Under the pieces are notes generated by a model. The model had not been told where the DNA came from. It was given only the letters and a program-made list of their open reading frames with translations, and did no database searches. DNA of 64,000 bases from Deltaproteobacteria bacterium HGW-Deltaproteobacteria-13 (GTDB taxonomy: Bacteria; Desulfobacterota; Syntrophia; Syntrophales; Smithellaceae). Positions within the stretch are counted from its first letter, which is position 1; every line of letters starts with the position of its first letter. Positions 17,339-25,459 of this stretch are shown here, piece by piece. The stretch spans positions 1 through 64,000 of the forward strand of contig PHBJ01000003.1 in assembly GCA_002840555.1 (NCBI GenBank), written 5' to 3'. Position numbers and translations under genes: made by a program.

Positions 17339-18586
17339 TTATCCTTTTTTTATTTTGCTCCGGTCCAGAGGCTTGCCTTCCCATGCCGCCTCCAGAACCA
17401 ATAAATTATCTTCGTAGTCCGAATCCTCGGGATTATAAATGGTTGCCCCGTCAAACAGGGCCGCTTTGGCAATTTCAGGAAGAACGTCACGCGGGACCAT
17501 CTGCTTCCCATCGCGGTCTTTGACTTCCGAGAAGTACCGGGCATGTCTTCCGCCGGTGATGACGTTGAGATCCTGATTCATCTGCCGGATCAGGGAAACG
17601 ACTTTATCCGCCCGTTCCGCCCTGGGTGTTTTGAGATAGACATCCTCGCCCGCCATGGGCAGCAACAGTTCCGCGATGATGTCCCTGCGCTTATGCATAT
17701 TATATTCGAGACCGTACGGTAACAAAACCGCCATGCAGATTCCGTGGGGAACGCCGCAGACGGCGCCGGTGGCATGACCGAGATTGTGAACGATTCCGAC
17801 CATGGAATTGGAGAAAGAAATGCCGGCAAGACACGCGCCTACGGCCATGGCCAGACGCCCCTCTTTATCCGCGGGATTTTTCGTCACCATGGACAGATAT
17901 TGGTGAATCATATTGACGGCCGCCAGAGAATGAGCGTCGCTCAGCGGATTCTTCTGAAGGCAGTAATATCCTTCAACGGCGTGACTCAAGGCGTCCATGC
18001 CGGTCATGGCCGTAATGAAAGGCGGCATGGTCATGGTCATGCGGGAATCGAGAATGGAGACATTGGGTAATAAGAAATAACTGGTAAAAAGCATTTTCTG
18101 ATGCTTTTCATGATCTTTGATTACGGCAACCAGTGTTACTTCCGAACCCGTTCCCGCCGTGGTCGGTATGGCAACGAGCGGTTTCAGTCGGCGATTCAGG
18201 GCGCCGGCGCCGCTGAAAGCCATCAGGTCAGTGGCATTTTCGGAAACAACGATATTAACCCCTTTGGCCGTATCCATGACGGAACCGCCGCCGACGGCGA
18301 TAATGGCGTCACAGGCGTTATCCCGGTAAAGACCAGCCAGCTGGTTGACCACCTTTAAATCAGAGTCGGGGGGAACATTGTCGGCAATACCTCCGATCGT
18401 AACACCTTCTTTAAGTGCATTGACGACGATATCCACTAGACCGGCGGCGGCAACACCTTTATCCGTAACGATCAGCGGTTTTTTTGCTCCCATTTCGGCA
18501 AGCAGCGCCGGTATCTTTTCCAGTGCGTCGTGTCCCGCAACAATCTGGACACGGCAGCAGAATTCGTAATAATCCGGTAATATCAT
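17339..18586 (-). CDS. Iron-containing alcohol dehydrogenase, metal ligands intact
   Basis: A 415-residue member of the Fe-ADH (group III) family. The nucleotide motif GGGSVMDTAKG is present, as is PTTAGTGSE. The metal site is complete: Asp and His in TGMDALSHAVE, His in GIVHNLGHATG and His in GVPHGICMAVLLPYG. Role: NAD(P)-dependent interconversion of an alcohol and aldehyde, in the cytoplasm. It is slightly longer than the ~385-residue norm, with an insertion near the C-terminus (RHARYFSEVKDRDGKQM). It lies 18 bases after the degenerate paralogue and 21 before AOR. Confidence 0.92.
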   Translation of the reverse strand: MILPDYYEFCCRVQIVAGHDALEKIPALLAEMGAKKPLIVTDKGVAAAGLVDIVVNALKEGVTIGGIADNVPPDSDLKVVNQLAGLYRDNACDAIIAVGGGSVMDTAKGVNIVVSENATDLMAFSGAGALNRRLKPLVAIPTTAGTGSEVTLVAVIKDHEKHQKMLFTSYFLLPNVSILDSRMTMTMPPFITAMTGMDALSHAVEGYYCLQKNPLSDAHSLAAVNMIHQYLSMVTKNPADKEGRLAMAVGACLAGISFSNSMVGIVHNLGHATGAVCGVPHGICMAVLLPYGLEYNMHKRRDIIAELLLPMAGEDVYLKTPRAERADKVVSLIRQMNQDLNVITGGRHARYFSEVKDRDGKQMVPRDVLPEIAKAALFDGATIYNPEDSDYEDNLLVLEAAWEGKPLDRSKIKKG

Positions 18587-18604
18587 GGGTTACATCCTTT
18601 CCGT

Positions 18605-19765
18605 TTATGCCTTGATTGAGCTGCCGCCGACACGATCGATGATCGTGCGCAGGTAAGCCCCGTCTGGTTCCTGGTTGATGACTTCCAATACGTCGTCCAT
18701 CAGGTATTGCTGAATGCCCGCTTCCCTGATGGTTGGCGGCATTTTGCCCTTCAGCGCGGCGTAAATCTCATACGAAAATTCGTATATCTCTCTCAGAGCC
18801 GCTCCTGGCCTTCCGTCTTCCGGCATGAATACATATTTGTCGTCTCCGCCCAGTGTAAGGAGAAGGTTGGATAGGAGAGAGCGGTCCTTCTTTATTTGAT
18901 CGTCAAGAAAAGGATAAAGACACATTCCGATGATCATGCCCGGATGAACATGGACGATATTCTGAAATACTTTGCCGAGTCTGTGAAGAACGGTTTGATC
19001 TGTATTGGAAATAACACATCCCGACATCGCCACAGCATTGGCAACGGCAAGCGACGCTTTTTTATTGCAGCGTTTAGTTACGGCTTCGGCGAGATTCTCC
19101 CGGAGAAAACGCAGTGCGGTAAAAGCATAGGCATGCATGAGAGGATTTTTGCCGGGGGCAACGTCGGCCTCGAGTATGCGGCCGAATGCGGCAAAACCTG
19201 CTTCAGCAACTGCTTTTCCGTCTTTTGCCCGGGTCAGTCGCGGATCAAGAATAACGAGATCGGGCATTAAATGAACGGCGACAAATGATATTCCGTGCAG
19301 AGAGGCGTATTTCGACGTTTCCATTCCGGTTGCAGCCGCCGTCGGAATCACTACAAAAGGCCCCAGGGGATCGCGAATGGCCGTTGCCGTCGACAGTTGA
19401 CGCGCATCGGCAACTTTTTGCGAGACCGCCAGATTTACTATTTTCGCCACATCAACAATCACACCGCCGCCCAGCGCGATGATGGAATCGTATTGTCCCT
19501 TGATAAATATATCTCTGATCTGTTCGACAACATTCAGATCGGCTGTTTCCGTGACTTCATCAAAAACACCAAAGGTCATTCCCGAATCGCCGAACGCGTT
19601 TTTCAATGTCCCGATAGCACTCCCCCCCGCCAACTTGCGGCTCGTGATGATCAGGGGCTTGCAAGCGTTGAGGCCTGCTAATTCTACGGGAAGATTTTCC
19701 AGAGCTTTATTCCCGGAATTCGTCTTGAACGGACAGATAAATGCAAAACCGTTTGTAAGATCCAT
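18605..19765 (-). CDS. Degenerate iron-ADH paralogue lacking most metal ligands
   Basis: A 386-residue protein with the overall Fe-ADH fold and normal length. The nucleotide site survives in altered form (LGGGVIVDVAKIVN; the usual Ser after GGG is Val). The metal site does not: the block TGMDALSHAVE of its neighbour reads AGFAAFGRILE here, so Asp becomes Ala and His becomes Arg. The third block is VLHRLGKVFQ, and VPHG becomes VHPG. At most one of four ligands remains. The reading frame is intact and codon use is unremarkable, so it is maintained rather than decaying. It may be a structural or regulatory partner of the adjacent intact enzyme, or a binder of nucleotide and substrate. Activity as a classical Fe-ADH is unlikely. 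Confidence 0.8.
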   Translation of the reverse strand: MDLTNGFAFICPFKTNSGNKALENLPVELAGLNACKPLIITSRKLAGGSAIGTLKNAFGDSGMTFGVFDEVTETADLNVVEQIRDIFIKGQYDSIIALGGGVIVDVAKIVNLAVSQKVADARQLSTATAIRDPLGPFVVIPTAAATGMETSKYASLHGISFVAVHLMPDLVILDPRLTRAKDGKAVAEAGFAAFGRILEADVAPGKNPLMHAYAFTALRFLRENLAEAVTKRCNKKASLAVANAVAMSGCVISNTDQTVLHRLGKVFQNIVHVHPGMIIGMCLYPFLDDQIKKDRSLLSNLLLTLGGDDKYVFMPEDGRPGAALREIYEFSYEIYAALKGKMPPTIREAGIQQYLMDDVLEVINQEPDGAYLRTIIDRVGGSSIKA

Positions 19766-19780
19766 TTTATATTCCTTTCA

Positions 19781-20302
19781 TTAAATTCCCAGCAAGGTGC
19801 GTGTATAGACACCGATCCGTCCCGCGAGTTTATGGCCGAACGGCCACCATGAGGGATAACGTTTTACGGCCAGAGACGCGATGAGTTTTGGAAGAAGATA
19901 AACTTCCACGATATCAAGAATCCGGATGACCGACAGAGCATAAGGAACTTCGCCGTCCGTCATCAGGCGATTGCGGGTTGTCGCCAGAGCCGTGCTTTCC
20001 TGAAAAGACAATATTAAAAATGCGGCTTCTATATTTTTAATGACGAGACGAAGATGAATAGGACGGCATTTGAGATTGCCGCCGAAATATTTTACCTTGC
20101 CTTTTTCCTTGCCGACGACCATCCACGGACCGTTGGGAAGGGAACCCAGGGCAAATGTAAATTCATCGGGAAGCGTGTCGAATTCCTTTTTAACTTCTTT
20201 ATCGACCTTGGCCGCCGCCTGGATGGCTCTGCCTGTAAACCACAGAAATATAGCCACGTAGGCCTTCTTCAGGGGTTTCCCTCCCGCATGAATTTCCTGC
20301 AT
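19781..20302 (-). CDS. SCP2-like lipid-binding protein (probable)
   Basis: A 173-residue protein without signal peptide. A hydrophobic stretch near the N-terminus (AYVAIFLWFTGRAIQAAAKV) is followed by an SCP2-like pattern: charged beta segments (EFTFALGSLPNGPWMVVGKEKGKV is the core), then RNRLMTDGEVPYALSVIRIL and a basic end (KRYPSWWPFG). Recognition as SCP2-like is by eye and moderate. SCP2 domains hold lipids, fatty acyl chains or sterols in a hydrophobic tunnel. It opens the second AOR module, 15 bases before the degenerate Fe-ADH. The context suggests it presents a hydrophobic alcohol, aldehyde or acid to the enzymes. Confidence 0.55.
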   Translation of the reverse strand: MQEIHAGGKPLKKAYVAIFLWFTGRAIQAAAKVDKEVKKEFDTLPDEFTFALGSLPNGPWMVVGKEKGKVKYFGGNLKCRPIHLRLVIKNIEAAFLILSFQESTALATTRNRLMTDGEVPYALSVIRILDIVEVYLLPKLIASLAVKRYPSWWPFGHKLAGRIGVYTRTLLGI

Positions 20303-20602
20303 GATAAAATCCTCCCGTCATCTTCTCTTGAGAAAACAGCTCGATGGATACTGCTTTTTGAACACTGCTCATAAGGATATGACTCTAATTTGATAAGAAC
20401 TTTTTTCTTGAGATTGTTACATTATAATTGATTTGTAATTGTATGTCAAATGACTTTTATTATTTTGTGTAAAATTATCTTTTAAAGAATGACGCAACAT
20501 GAAAAATCCCGACACAAACAGAAATTTGAAGGAACCCATGAGCAATCAAGTTATACTCAAAAGTTTGATCACTCATGGGTTTCAAACAAACCGGACCCCT
20601 TC
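20303..20602 (-). other. Intergenic region between the two AOR modules, with a hairpin
   Basis: A 10-bp perfect stem (20533-20542 with 20572-20581) extended by a further imperfect 5 bp lies ~20 bases past the stop of the SCP2-like gene at 20603. It probably marks the end of the upstream module, though it lacks a good U-tract. The AT-rich 20360-20480 should hold the promoter of the downstream module; no consensus box stands out and no sigma-54 site is present. Confidence 0.5.
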
Positions 20603-21028
20603 TCACCGGCATGACATGAGTTTTGTAAATCTGGTCAGCATGATCGGGTGCGTAAACAAACCTGATAATTTAAGTTCCCTTGTTACAAACAATTTTTTTA
20701 ATACTCCCAGACCCACCTTGTCAAAATAAAAGGGCAATCCGAATTTGACATCAAGATTGGCAAGGTCAAGGAGGGTTCCCGAATCAGTCGATATGGATAC
20801 CTTTGGCTCGCCGACTTTGCCTCCGTGCACGGTCAGTTTTCCTTTTTCAAAGACCATGGTCATATCGACTTCCGCATCATGAGCATGCATATAGATATTA
20901 CCGTTTAAGGCATTAAAGTCATTTTGCCTGTAAGGCTTGGCATTCAGATTCCCTTTGATGATGTCGGCAATCATTACAGGCAGACCTCCTTCATCCTCAA
21001 TCCCGGGTGAATAATTGATTTGAGCCAT
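20603..21028 (-). CDS. SCP2-like sterol/lipid carrier domain protein
   Basis: A 141-residue soluble protein. The order of elements is that of a free-standing SCP2-like domain: an N-terminal helix, then beta strands (NGNIYMHAHDAEVDMTMVFE, KGKLTVHGGKV), then STDSGTLLDLANLDVKFG and a hydrophobic C-terminal helix (VLKKLFVTRELKLSGLFTHP). No catalytic motif is visible. It is the last gene of the first AOR module, 44 bases after an intact Fe-ADH. Likely role is binding or delivery of a hydrophobic intermediate. It resembles the 173-residue protein at 19781 in outline, which suggests that both modules carry such a carrier. Confidence 0.68.
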   Translation of the reverse strand: MAQINYSPGIEDEGGLPVMIADIIKGNLNAKPYRQNDFNALNGNIYMHAHDAEVDMTMVFEKGKLTVHGGKVGEPKVSISTDSGTLLDLANLDVKFGLPFYFDKVGLGVLKKLFVTRELKLSGLFTHPIMLTRFTKLMSCR

Positions 21029-21072
21029 AGCTCCTCCTTTATTTTTCTCAGTTTAAGATATCTAAATCCAAA

Positions 21073-22236
21073 TTACCATGCCTGCTTGATGACGCCGAGA
21101 ACCTCTTCCGCGTCGAAAACCGGCTTGGGATTATAGACAATCGCCCCATCAGATAAACTATTTTCAGCCACTTGAGCCAGACTGTCTTCCGGAACACCAA
21201 CCTCACTCAGTTTCTGCGGCACTCCCATTTTCCTGGTCAATGCGGTTATGGCCGCGGCCACGGCCTCTCCCGAATTTTCATCGTTGATGTCTTTCATATC
21301 CAGACCCATGGCTTTAGCAATCAGCGTGTACCGGTCCCCGCAAACATCCGCGTTGAACCGGACGACATGCGGCAGAAAAATGCTGTTGGCCAATCCGTGC
21401 GGCACTTTGAACATGCCTCCCACCGTATGGGCCAACGCATGCACCATGGCCACCTGACCATTGTTAAAAGCTATTCCGGCCATCGTGGATGCCAACAACT
21501 GCTGCCCGCGGGCAAAAAGGTCTTTCCCGTTTTCCACGCATTTCGGGAGATATTCCGTAATCAATTGGATAGCGCTAATCGCCATCGCATCGGCCACCGG
21601 CTGACACTGCGTTGCGTGCATCGATTCCAGGGCATGACTGAAAGCATCCATGCCGGTTGTGGCTGTCAACATGGGCGGCAAGCCTTCCGTCATGGTCGGA
21701 TCGAGAATGCCGACATTCGGTATAATATTATCATCGCAGTAAGGGTGCTTTTGGTGGTTGACCTGGTCTTTGATCACCGCAAAGTAAGTGACCTCGCTTC
21801 CCGTTCCCGCTGTCGTGGGAATAACGATGTGAGGCGTTTGCGGACGAGAAAGACATTGCTGCCCTTTATAGTCCTCAATTTTTCCCCCTTCTTTCAGAAC
21901 AATGGCAATGCCTTTGGTCGTATCGATTACGCTTCCGCCGCCGACACTGACCAGCACATCGGCGCCCTTGCTCTTTGCGATCCCGGACACTTCGTTGATG
22001 ATGCGAAGATCGGAATCCTGAATACATCCGTCAAACGTTCCCACCAGTTTTTTCCCAAGCACCTTTTCCACTCGTTCAGCCAGTCCGGCATTAACCACTC
22101 CCTTGTCCGTAACCAAAAAGGCCTTGCTGCATTTAAGACTGACTATTTCCTGTTCCACTTCGTTTATCGAGTTTTCTCCATATACCAATCTCGTCGGATT
22201 ACGATAGATGAAGTTGAGATCCCTGTCGTACGCCAT
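21073..22236 (-). CDS. Iron-containing alcohol dehydrogenase, metal ligands intact
   Basis: A 387-residue Fe-ADH from ATG 22236. A longer frame reaches 22326, but GGGGAGG lies 6 bases before 22236 and the extra 30 residues are basic and unlike the family, so I reject the longer start. The protein has GGGSVIDTTKG, PTTAGTGSE, TGMDAFSHALE, MVHALAHTVGG and KVPHGLANSIFLPHVV, so nucleotide site and all four metal ligands are present. Family members oxidise or reduce primary alcohols and aldehydes with NAD(P). It lies between the SCP2 gene (22333) and the SCP2-like gene (20603), downstream of the shortened AOR. Confidence 0.92.
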   Translation of the reverse strand: MAYDRDLNFIYRNPTRLVYGENSINEVEQEIVSLKCSKAFLVTDKGVVNAGLAERVEKVLGKKLVGTFDGCIQDSDLRIINEVSGIAKSKGADVLVSVGGGSVIDTTKGIAIVLKEGGKIEDYKGQQCLSRPQTPHIVIPTTAGTGSEVTYFAVIKDQVNHQKHPYCDDNIIPNVGILDPTMTEGLPPMLTATTGMDAFSHALESMHATQCQPVADAMAISAIQLITEYLPKCVENGKDLFARGQQLLASTMAGIAFNNGQVAMVHALAHTVGGMFKVPHGLANSIFLPHVVRFNADVCGDRYTLIAKAMGLDMKDINDENSGEAVAAAITALTRKMGVPQKLSEVGVPEDSLAQVAENSLSDGAIVYNPKPVFDAEEVLGVIKQAW

Positions 22237-22283
22237 ATGATGCCTCCCCTTCCGAATTAATTTCTTTGTTTTTCTTAAATATG

Positions 22284-22317
22284 AGCAAGGCGGCCCATTG
22301 ATACAAGCCGCCTTGCT
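22284..22317 (-). terminator. Intercistronic hairpin upstream of the Fe-ADH
   Basis: A perfect 11-bp GC-rich stem (22284-22294 with 22307-22317) encloses 12 bases. It sits between the SCP2 gene and the Fe-ADH ribosome site. The minus-strand side lacks a continuous U-tract, so it may be a partial terminator or an RNA-processing/stability element that sets expression between the genes. Confidence 0.5.
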
Positions 22318-22332
22318 TGATTGCACTGATTT

Positions 22333-22908
22333 TTACGTGATATTGAATTCCTTGACCAAATCCTGAACCACCTTCCTGAAGGATTCAATTTGTTCGGGAG
22401 TCAGTTCATCCTGATAGACACCTCCCACTTCGCCGACGGTTTCCACAATACGTACGGCGGCCTTCACAGCCTTGACAATCGTGGGAAGGTCTCCTTTCAG
22501 TTTGAGTTTCCCCTGCATCATACCTTTAACCACATCCAGCTGTTTTCTACTCACCGCTAACCAGCGCTCAATGGTGCCGCCAATGATAAAATTACCCGGA
22601 TCCCCTGCTGCCGTGGACGGAATGTATCGTATGGACTTGCATTCGCCATCGTGCCAGAGATCCATTTTTACATAAATATCCTGATCGACGCCGAAGGCAG
22701 GGTTCTTGAGTAAATGGATGACGATCGGATTTTCCCAGTTCGGCAGCGCCAATGCTTTGTATTTTTCATCATTTTGAAGCTTTTTTTCCCACTCTCCCAC
22801 CCATTCAGGTGAAAAAAGAACGAAAGGCCTGGGCGAGTTCGCAATTCTCTCCTGCGTTACTTTTTTAAAGGCCTCTTCCCACTCCGGTGTTCCATACGTA
22901 TACGGCAT
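22333..22908 (-). CDS. SCP2 sterol-binding domain protein
   Basis: A 191-residue soluble protein. The C-terminal ~110 residues follow the SCP2 pattern: DIYVKMDLWHDGECKSIRYI, then NFIIGGTIERWLAVSRKQLD, then GMMQGKLKLKGDLPTIVKAV with the characteristic low-complexity KLKLKGD strand before the last helix. The N-terminal 70 residues (RPFVLFSPEWVGEWEKKLQN) are a helical extension. SCP2 domains bind fatty acyl or sterol-like molecules without catalysis. It sits between the shortened AOR and an intact Fe-ADH, so handling of a hydrophobic substrate for them is the simplest reading. This is the clearest of the three SCP2-type proteins in the window. Confidence 0.8.
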   Translation of the reverse strand: MPYTYGTPEWEEAFKKVTQERIANSPRPFVLFSPEWVGEWEKKLQNDEKYKALALPNWENPIVIHLLKNPAFGVDQDIYVKMDLWHDGECKSIRYIPSTAAGDPGNFIIGGTIERWLAVSRKQLDVVKGMMQGKLKLKGDLPTIVKAVKAAVRIVETVGEVGGVYQDELTPEQIESFRKVVQDLVKEFNIT

Positions 22909-22984
22909 CTTTCTTTCTCCTTTTCTAATTTATTTTATTCTTATGTCGTCAGATTAAAATCTTTCCGACAAAAAAATCATCAGA

Positions 22985-24772
22985 TCACACAGCACCATGA
23001 AGTTTTTGGGCAAGCTCATTAAGACCCGCGCCTTCCAGCACGTCTTTCCTGGGCCAACCGTTCGAATCAATGCCTCTGATCTCATAATACTCTTTCAACA
23101 TTCTATCGATTTCCGGAACCGATCCGACGGCACCGCCCTCTTCCAGCGGTTTCATGACATTAGGCGGCAGCCGGTCATCGGCCGCCCTTGAACCGAGGAG
23201 ATTGGTTATGCCGCGCATCAGAAGCCATATTTTTGCGCCCATTTTTATCAGATCGTCCTGCGTGAAATCCCAACCGGTAACCACATGAATCATCTCCGCG
23301 AATTCCTTGACTGAGATACAATCATACACAAAGACACATAAACAGGCCGACGTGCACGGCGCCCCTATATTTTGGGACAGAACGGCCATTTCCGCCTTGC
23401 CGTCGCTGGAGGGTCCTTCATAATCCGCTTTAAACCCGGCGTCTTCATGATCGGTCAGGCCCTGCTCGATCATATGGCTCATATGCTGAAGATGGCAGGC
23501 GCCGCGGTAGCCCACTGCGTATTCCAATCCCATGCCATGAAATCCACGGGGATCATGAGCCGGCAGTTCAAGACCCTTGACCGCCACGACATATTCTTCA
23601 GCCCCTTTACCGATCTTCTGCGCGGCCTTGGCGGAGCCCTCCGCCAGCACATTTCCAATTCCCTCACGCTTCGCGATTTTCTCAACCATCTTGAGAGCCG
23701 CTTCAATATTACCCCAGGTCAGTTCGATTCCATCCGTATCCGCCGTGGTAAGAATACCCTGGTCGAAGCACTGCATGGCAAAGGCAATCGTCGAACCGCA
23801 GGAAATCGTATCGACACCATACTGGTTGCAGATTTCGTTGGCTTTGATGATACCCTCGAAATTATCGTTTTCCATGAACGTGCCGAAAGTACAGCAGGTC
23901 TCGTATTCCGGCCCCGGTCCCTCGTCTGTCTTGTACGGGCCGTCGTCCACCTTGACCACCCGCTTGCAGGCAATCGGACACGCATAGCAGGCATGCACCT
24001 TGGTCAGGTATTGCTCGGTCATGGCCGGACCGCCGATTTTTGTATAGCCGTCAAATTCACCCCTGGTCCAGTTGCGGATCGGCACATCTCCGGTCATCAT
24101 GCCCGGATCCATGGAAGAGGCGGTGCCCATGCTCTTCATGACCTGGGCAAACTGGTTGTCCTTGATTTTCTCCAGCAGACTCGCTCTGAGCGCTTTGTAT
24201 TCTTCAGGCAATGCCGGCAATACCTTGCCTGTACCGGTAACCACAACAGCTTTGAGCATTTTGGAGCCCATGACCGCGCCCATGCCGGTTCTGCCGATGT
24301 AGTGAGCTTTATCGTTGGCAATCGCCGCAAAACGCACCAGGTTCTCTCCGGCGGGTCCGATCACCAGAACTTTTGGCTTGCGTTTATCCCCGTGCCGTTC
24401 TTTCAATATGTCGGTTACCTCGTAAACCGGCTTGCCCCACAGATCCGAGGCATCAAGAAGCTCCACGCTGTCATCATTGATCAAAAGATAAACCGGTTTA
24501 TCCGATTTGCCTTCGATAAAAATTCCGTCATATCCGGCAAATTTAAGTTCCGGACCAAAATCCAACGGACCGGTCATAATAATCAGTGGATTTTCAGCCG
24601 ATAGGGCATCTGATTCAGGTGAGAAACGGTTGAGAAAGAGATATGCAGCCAAACCGCCTCCGCCCAAATAATTTTTCAGAAGAGCATCGTCCAGAGGAAT
24701 CTTTTGAATCTTTCCTTCGGAAAGATTAACTTCAAGCATCCTTTTCGCATATCCTGACTCACAATTTTCCAT
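22985..24772 (-). CDS. AOR-family protein with the tungstopterin-binding segment missing
   Basis: A 595-residue AOR paralogue with most family blocks: MLEVNLSEGKIQKIPLD, GRTGMGAVMGSKMLKAVVV, the [4Fe-4S] motif ACYACPIACK and HDPRGFHGMGLEYAVGYRG. Near the N-terminus TGPL (67-70) runs directly into DFGPELKFAGYDG (71-83). The complete AOR at 15362 has 31 residues at this place, including the SGR...KSPLTG pterin-binding stretch, where this protein has one. The frame is intact across the junction, and the hexamer GGTCCG occurs on both sides of it. Either the protein no longer binds tungstopterin normally, or ~90 bases were lost in assembly or recent deletion. It opens the first module; a 687-base gap precedes it. 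Confidence 0.85.
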   Translation of the reverse strand: MENCESGYAKRMLEVNLSEGKIQKIPLDDALLKNYLGGGGLAAYLFLNRFSPESDALSAENPLIIMTGPLDFGPELKFAGYDGIFIEGKSDKPVYLLINDDSVELLDASDLWGKPVYEVTDILKERHGDKRKPKVLVIGPAGENLVRFAAIANDKAHYIGRTGMGAVMGSKMLKAVVVTGTGKVLPALPEEYKALRASLLEKIKDNQFAQVMKSMGTASSMDPGMMTGDVPIRNWTRGEFDGYTKIGGPAMTEQYLTKVHACYACPIACKRVVKVDDGPYKTDEGPGPEYETCCTFGTFMENDNFEGIIKANEICNQYGVDTISCGSTIAFAMQCFDQGILTTADTDGIELTWGNIEAALKMVEKIAKREGIGNVLAEGSAKAAQKIGKGAEEYVVAVKGLELPAHDPRGFHGMGLEYAVGYRGACHLQHMSHMIEQGLTDHEDAGFKADYEGPSSDGKAEMAVLSQNIGAPCTSACLCVFVYDCISVKEFAEMIHVVTGWDFTQDDLIKMGAKIWLLMRGITNLLGSRAADDRLPPNVMKPLEEGGAVGSVPEIDRMLKEYYEIRGIDSNGWPRKDVLEGAGLNELAQKLHGAV

Positions 24773-25459
24773 AGAATCTCCTTAATGAGGTATTTATCCG
24801 ACAGCCTCATATCCGACATTGGAATAGCTGTTGAAAAATAAAAAGGTTCCATGTGTGGCAAGTATCCCGCACAGTTTTTCACAAGAAAAAAAACTTTTTT
24901 AGAGTCTTTCTTTTTTTCATAATCCCCCCGATTATGAATAACACTGTAATGGACGTACTGATGCAATAGACGTACTGAAAGGAATGGAGCGCTTTTAGCA
25001 CAATTAAAATCATTGCACAAGCCTAATGTTGAAAAAACTTTCATCTTTCCCCTCGTCATTATGAATAACGTTTATTGAACTCGATATAGACAAATGGGAT
25101 CATTATGATTCAGCCTATTCGTGATCATTGCAAACAGGGTGTATCAAATTTTCCTTTCAACTTTACGCGGAATTAATGTCCGGCAAGACTGAACTGAAAC
25201 AAAAAAAGATTGAAAACCACTATCATTTCTGGTAAGCGTTCATAAATACAAAAGTATCATCTGTACGCTTAAAATATACAAAGAACGTAAAATAAAGCTC
25301 CTTGTCCACAGCTTCGCGGAATTCGTTCCTTACAAGTTTACATATTAGTGAACATAACAAAGAGGAGTGGTTAAATTTTCGCCAATACGAGAAGGAATTA
25401 ATGATCCTGCAAAACTGAAGTGTAAAAAATATCATCTGTACTCTTAAAAGGAGAGCAAC
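24773..25459. other. Divergent intergenic region with operator-like direct repeats
   Basis: No convincing gene lies here. ATTATGAATAAC occurs twice (24931-24942 and 25058-25069), each time after a C-rich run, and GACGTACTGA occurs twice in 24950-24981. Both pairs lie upstream of the AOR-family gene on the minus strand and could be regulator sites. Nearer the lipoprotein gene, a 20-base word with one mismatch is repeated at 25255-25274 and 25430-25449, and a related GGAATTAATG segment occurs at 25169 and 25394. These look like remnants of a local duplication in the leader. No sigma-54 or strong sigma-70 promoter was found. Confidence 0.55.

Noticed and set aside
21172-22260. Long plus-strand open frame (362 codons) opposite the Fe-ADH gene
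   Set aside because: Antisense to a complete enzyme with all motifs; a shadow caused by codon bias, with a His/Arg-rich product lacking any domain.
23372-24604. Long plus-strand open frame (410 codons) opposite the shortened AOR gene
   Set aside because: Antisense shadow; the product has no family pattern and the sense strand has clear AOR motifs.
24676-25059. A 127-codon minus-strand frame overlapping the start of the AOR-family gene
   Set aside because: It overlaps the well-supported AOR N-terminus by ~100 bases, has no recognisable domain and has a composition typical of random AT-rich DNA.
25223-25435. Short minus-strand frame (70 codons) before the lipoprotein gene
   Set aside because: No ribosome site or domain; it lies in a region of locally repeated leader sequence.
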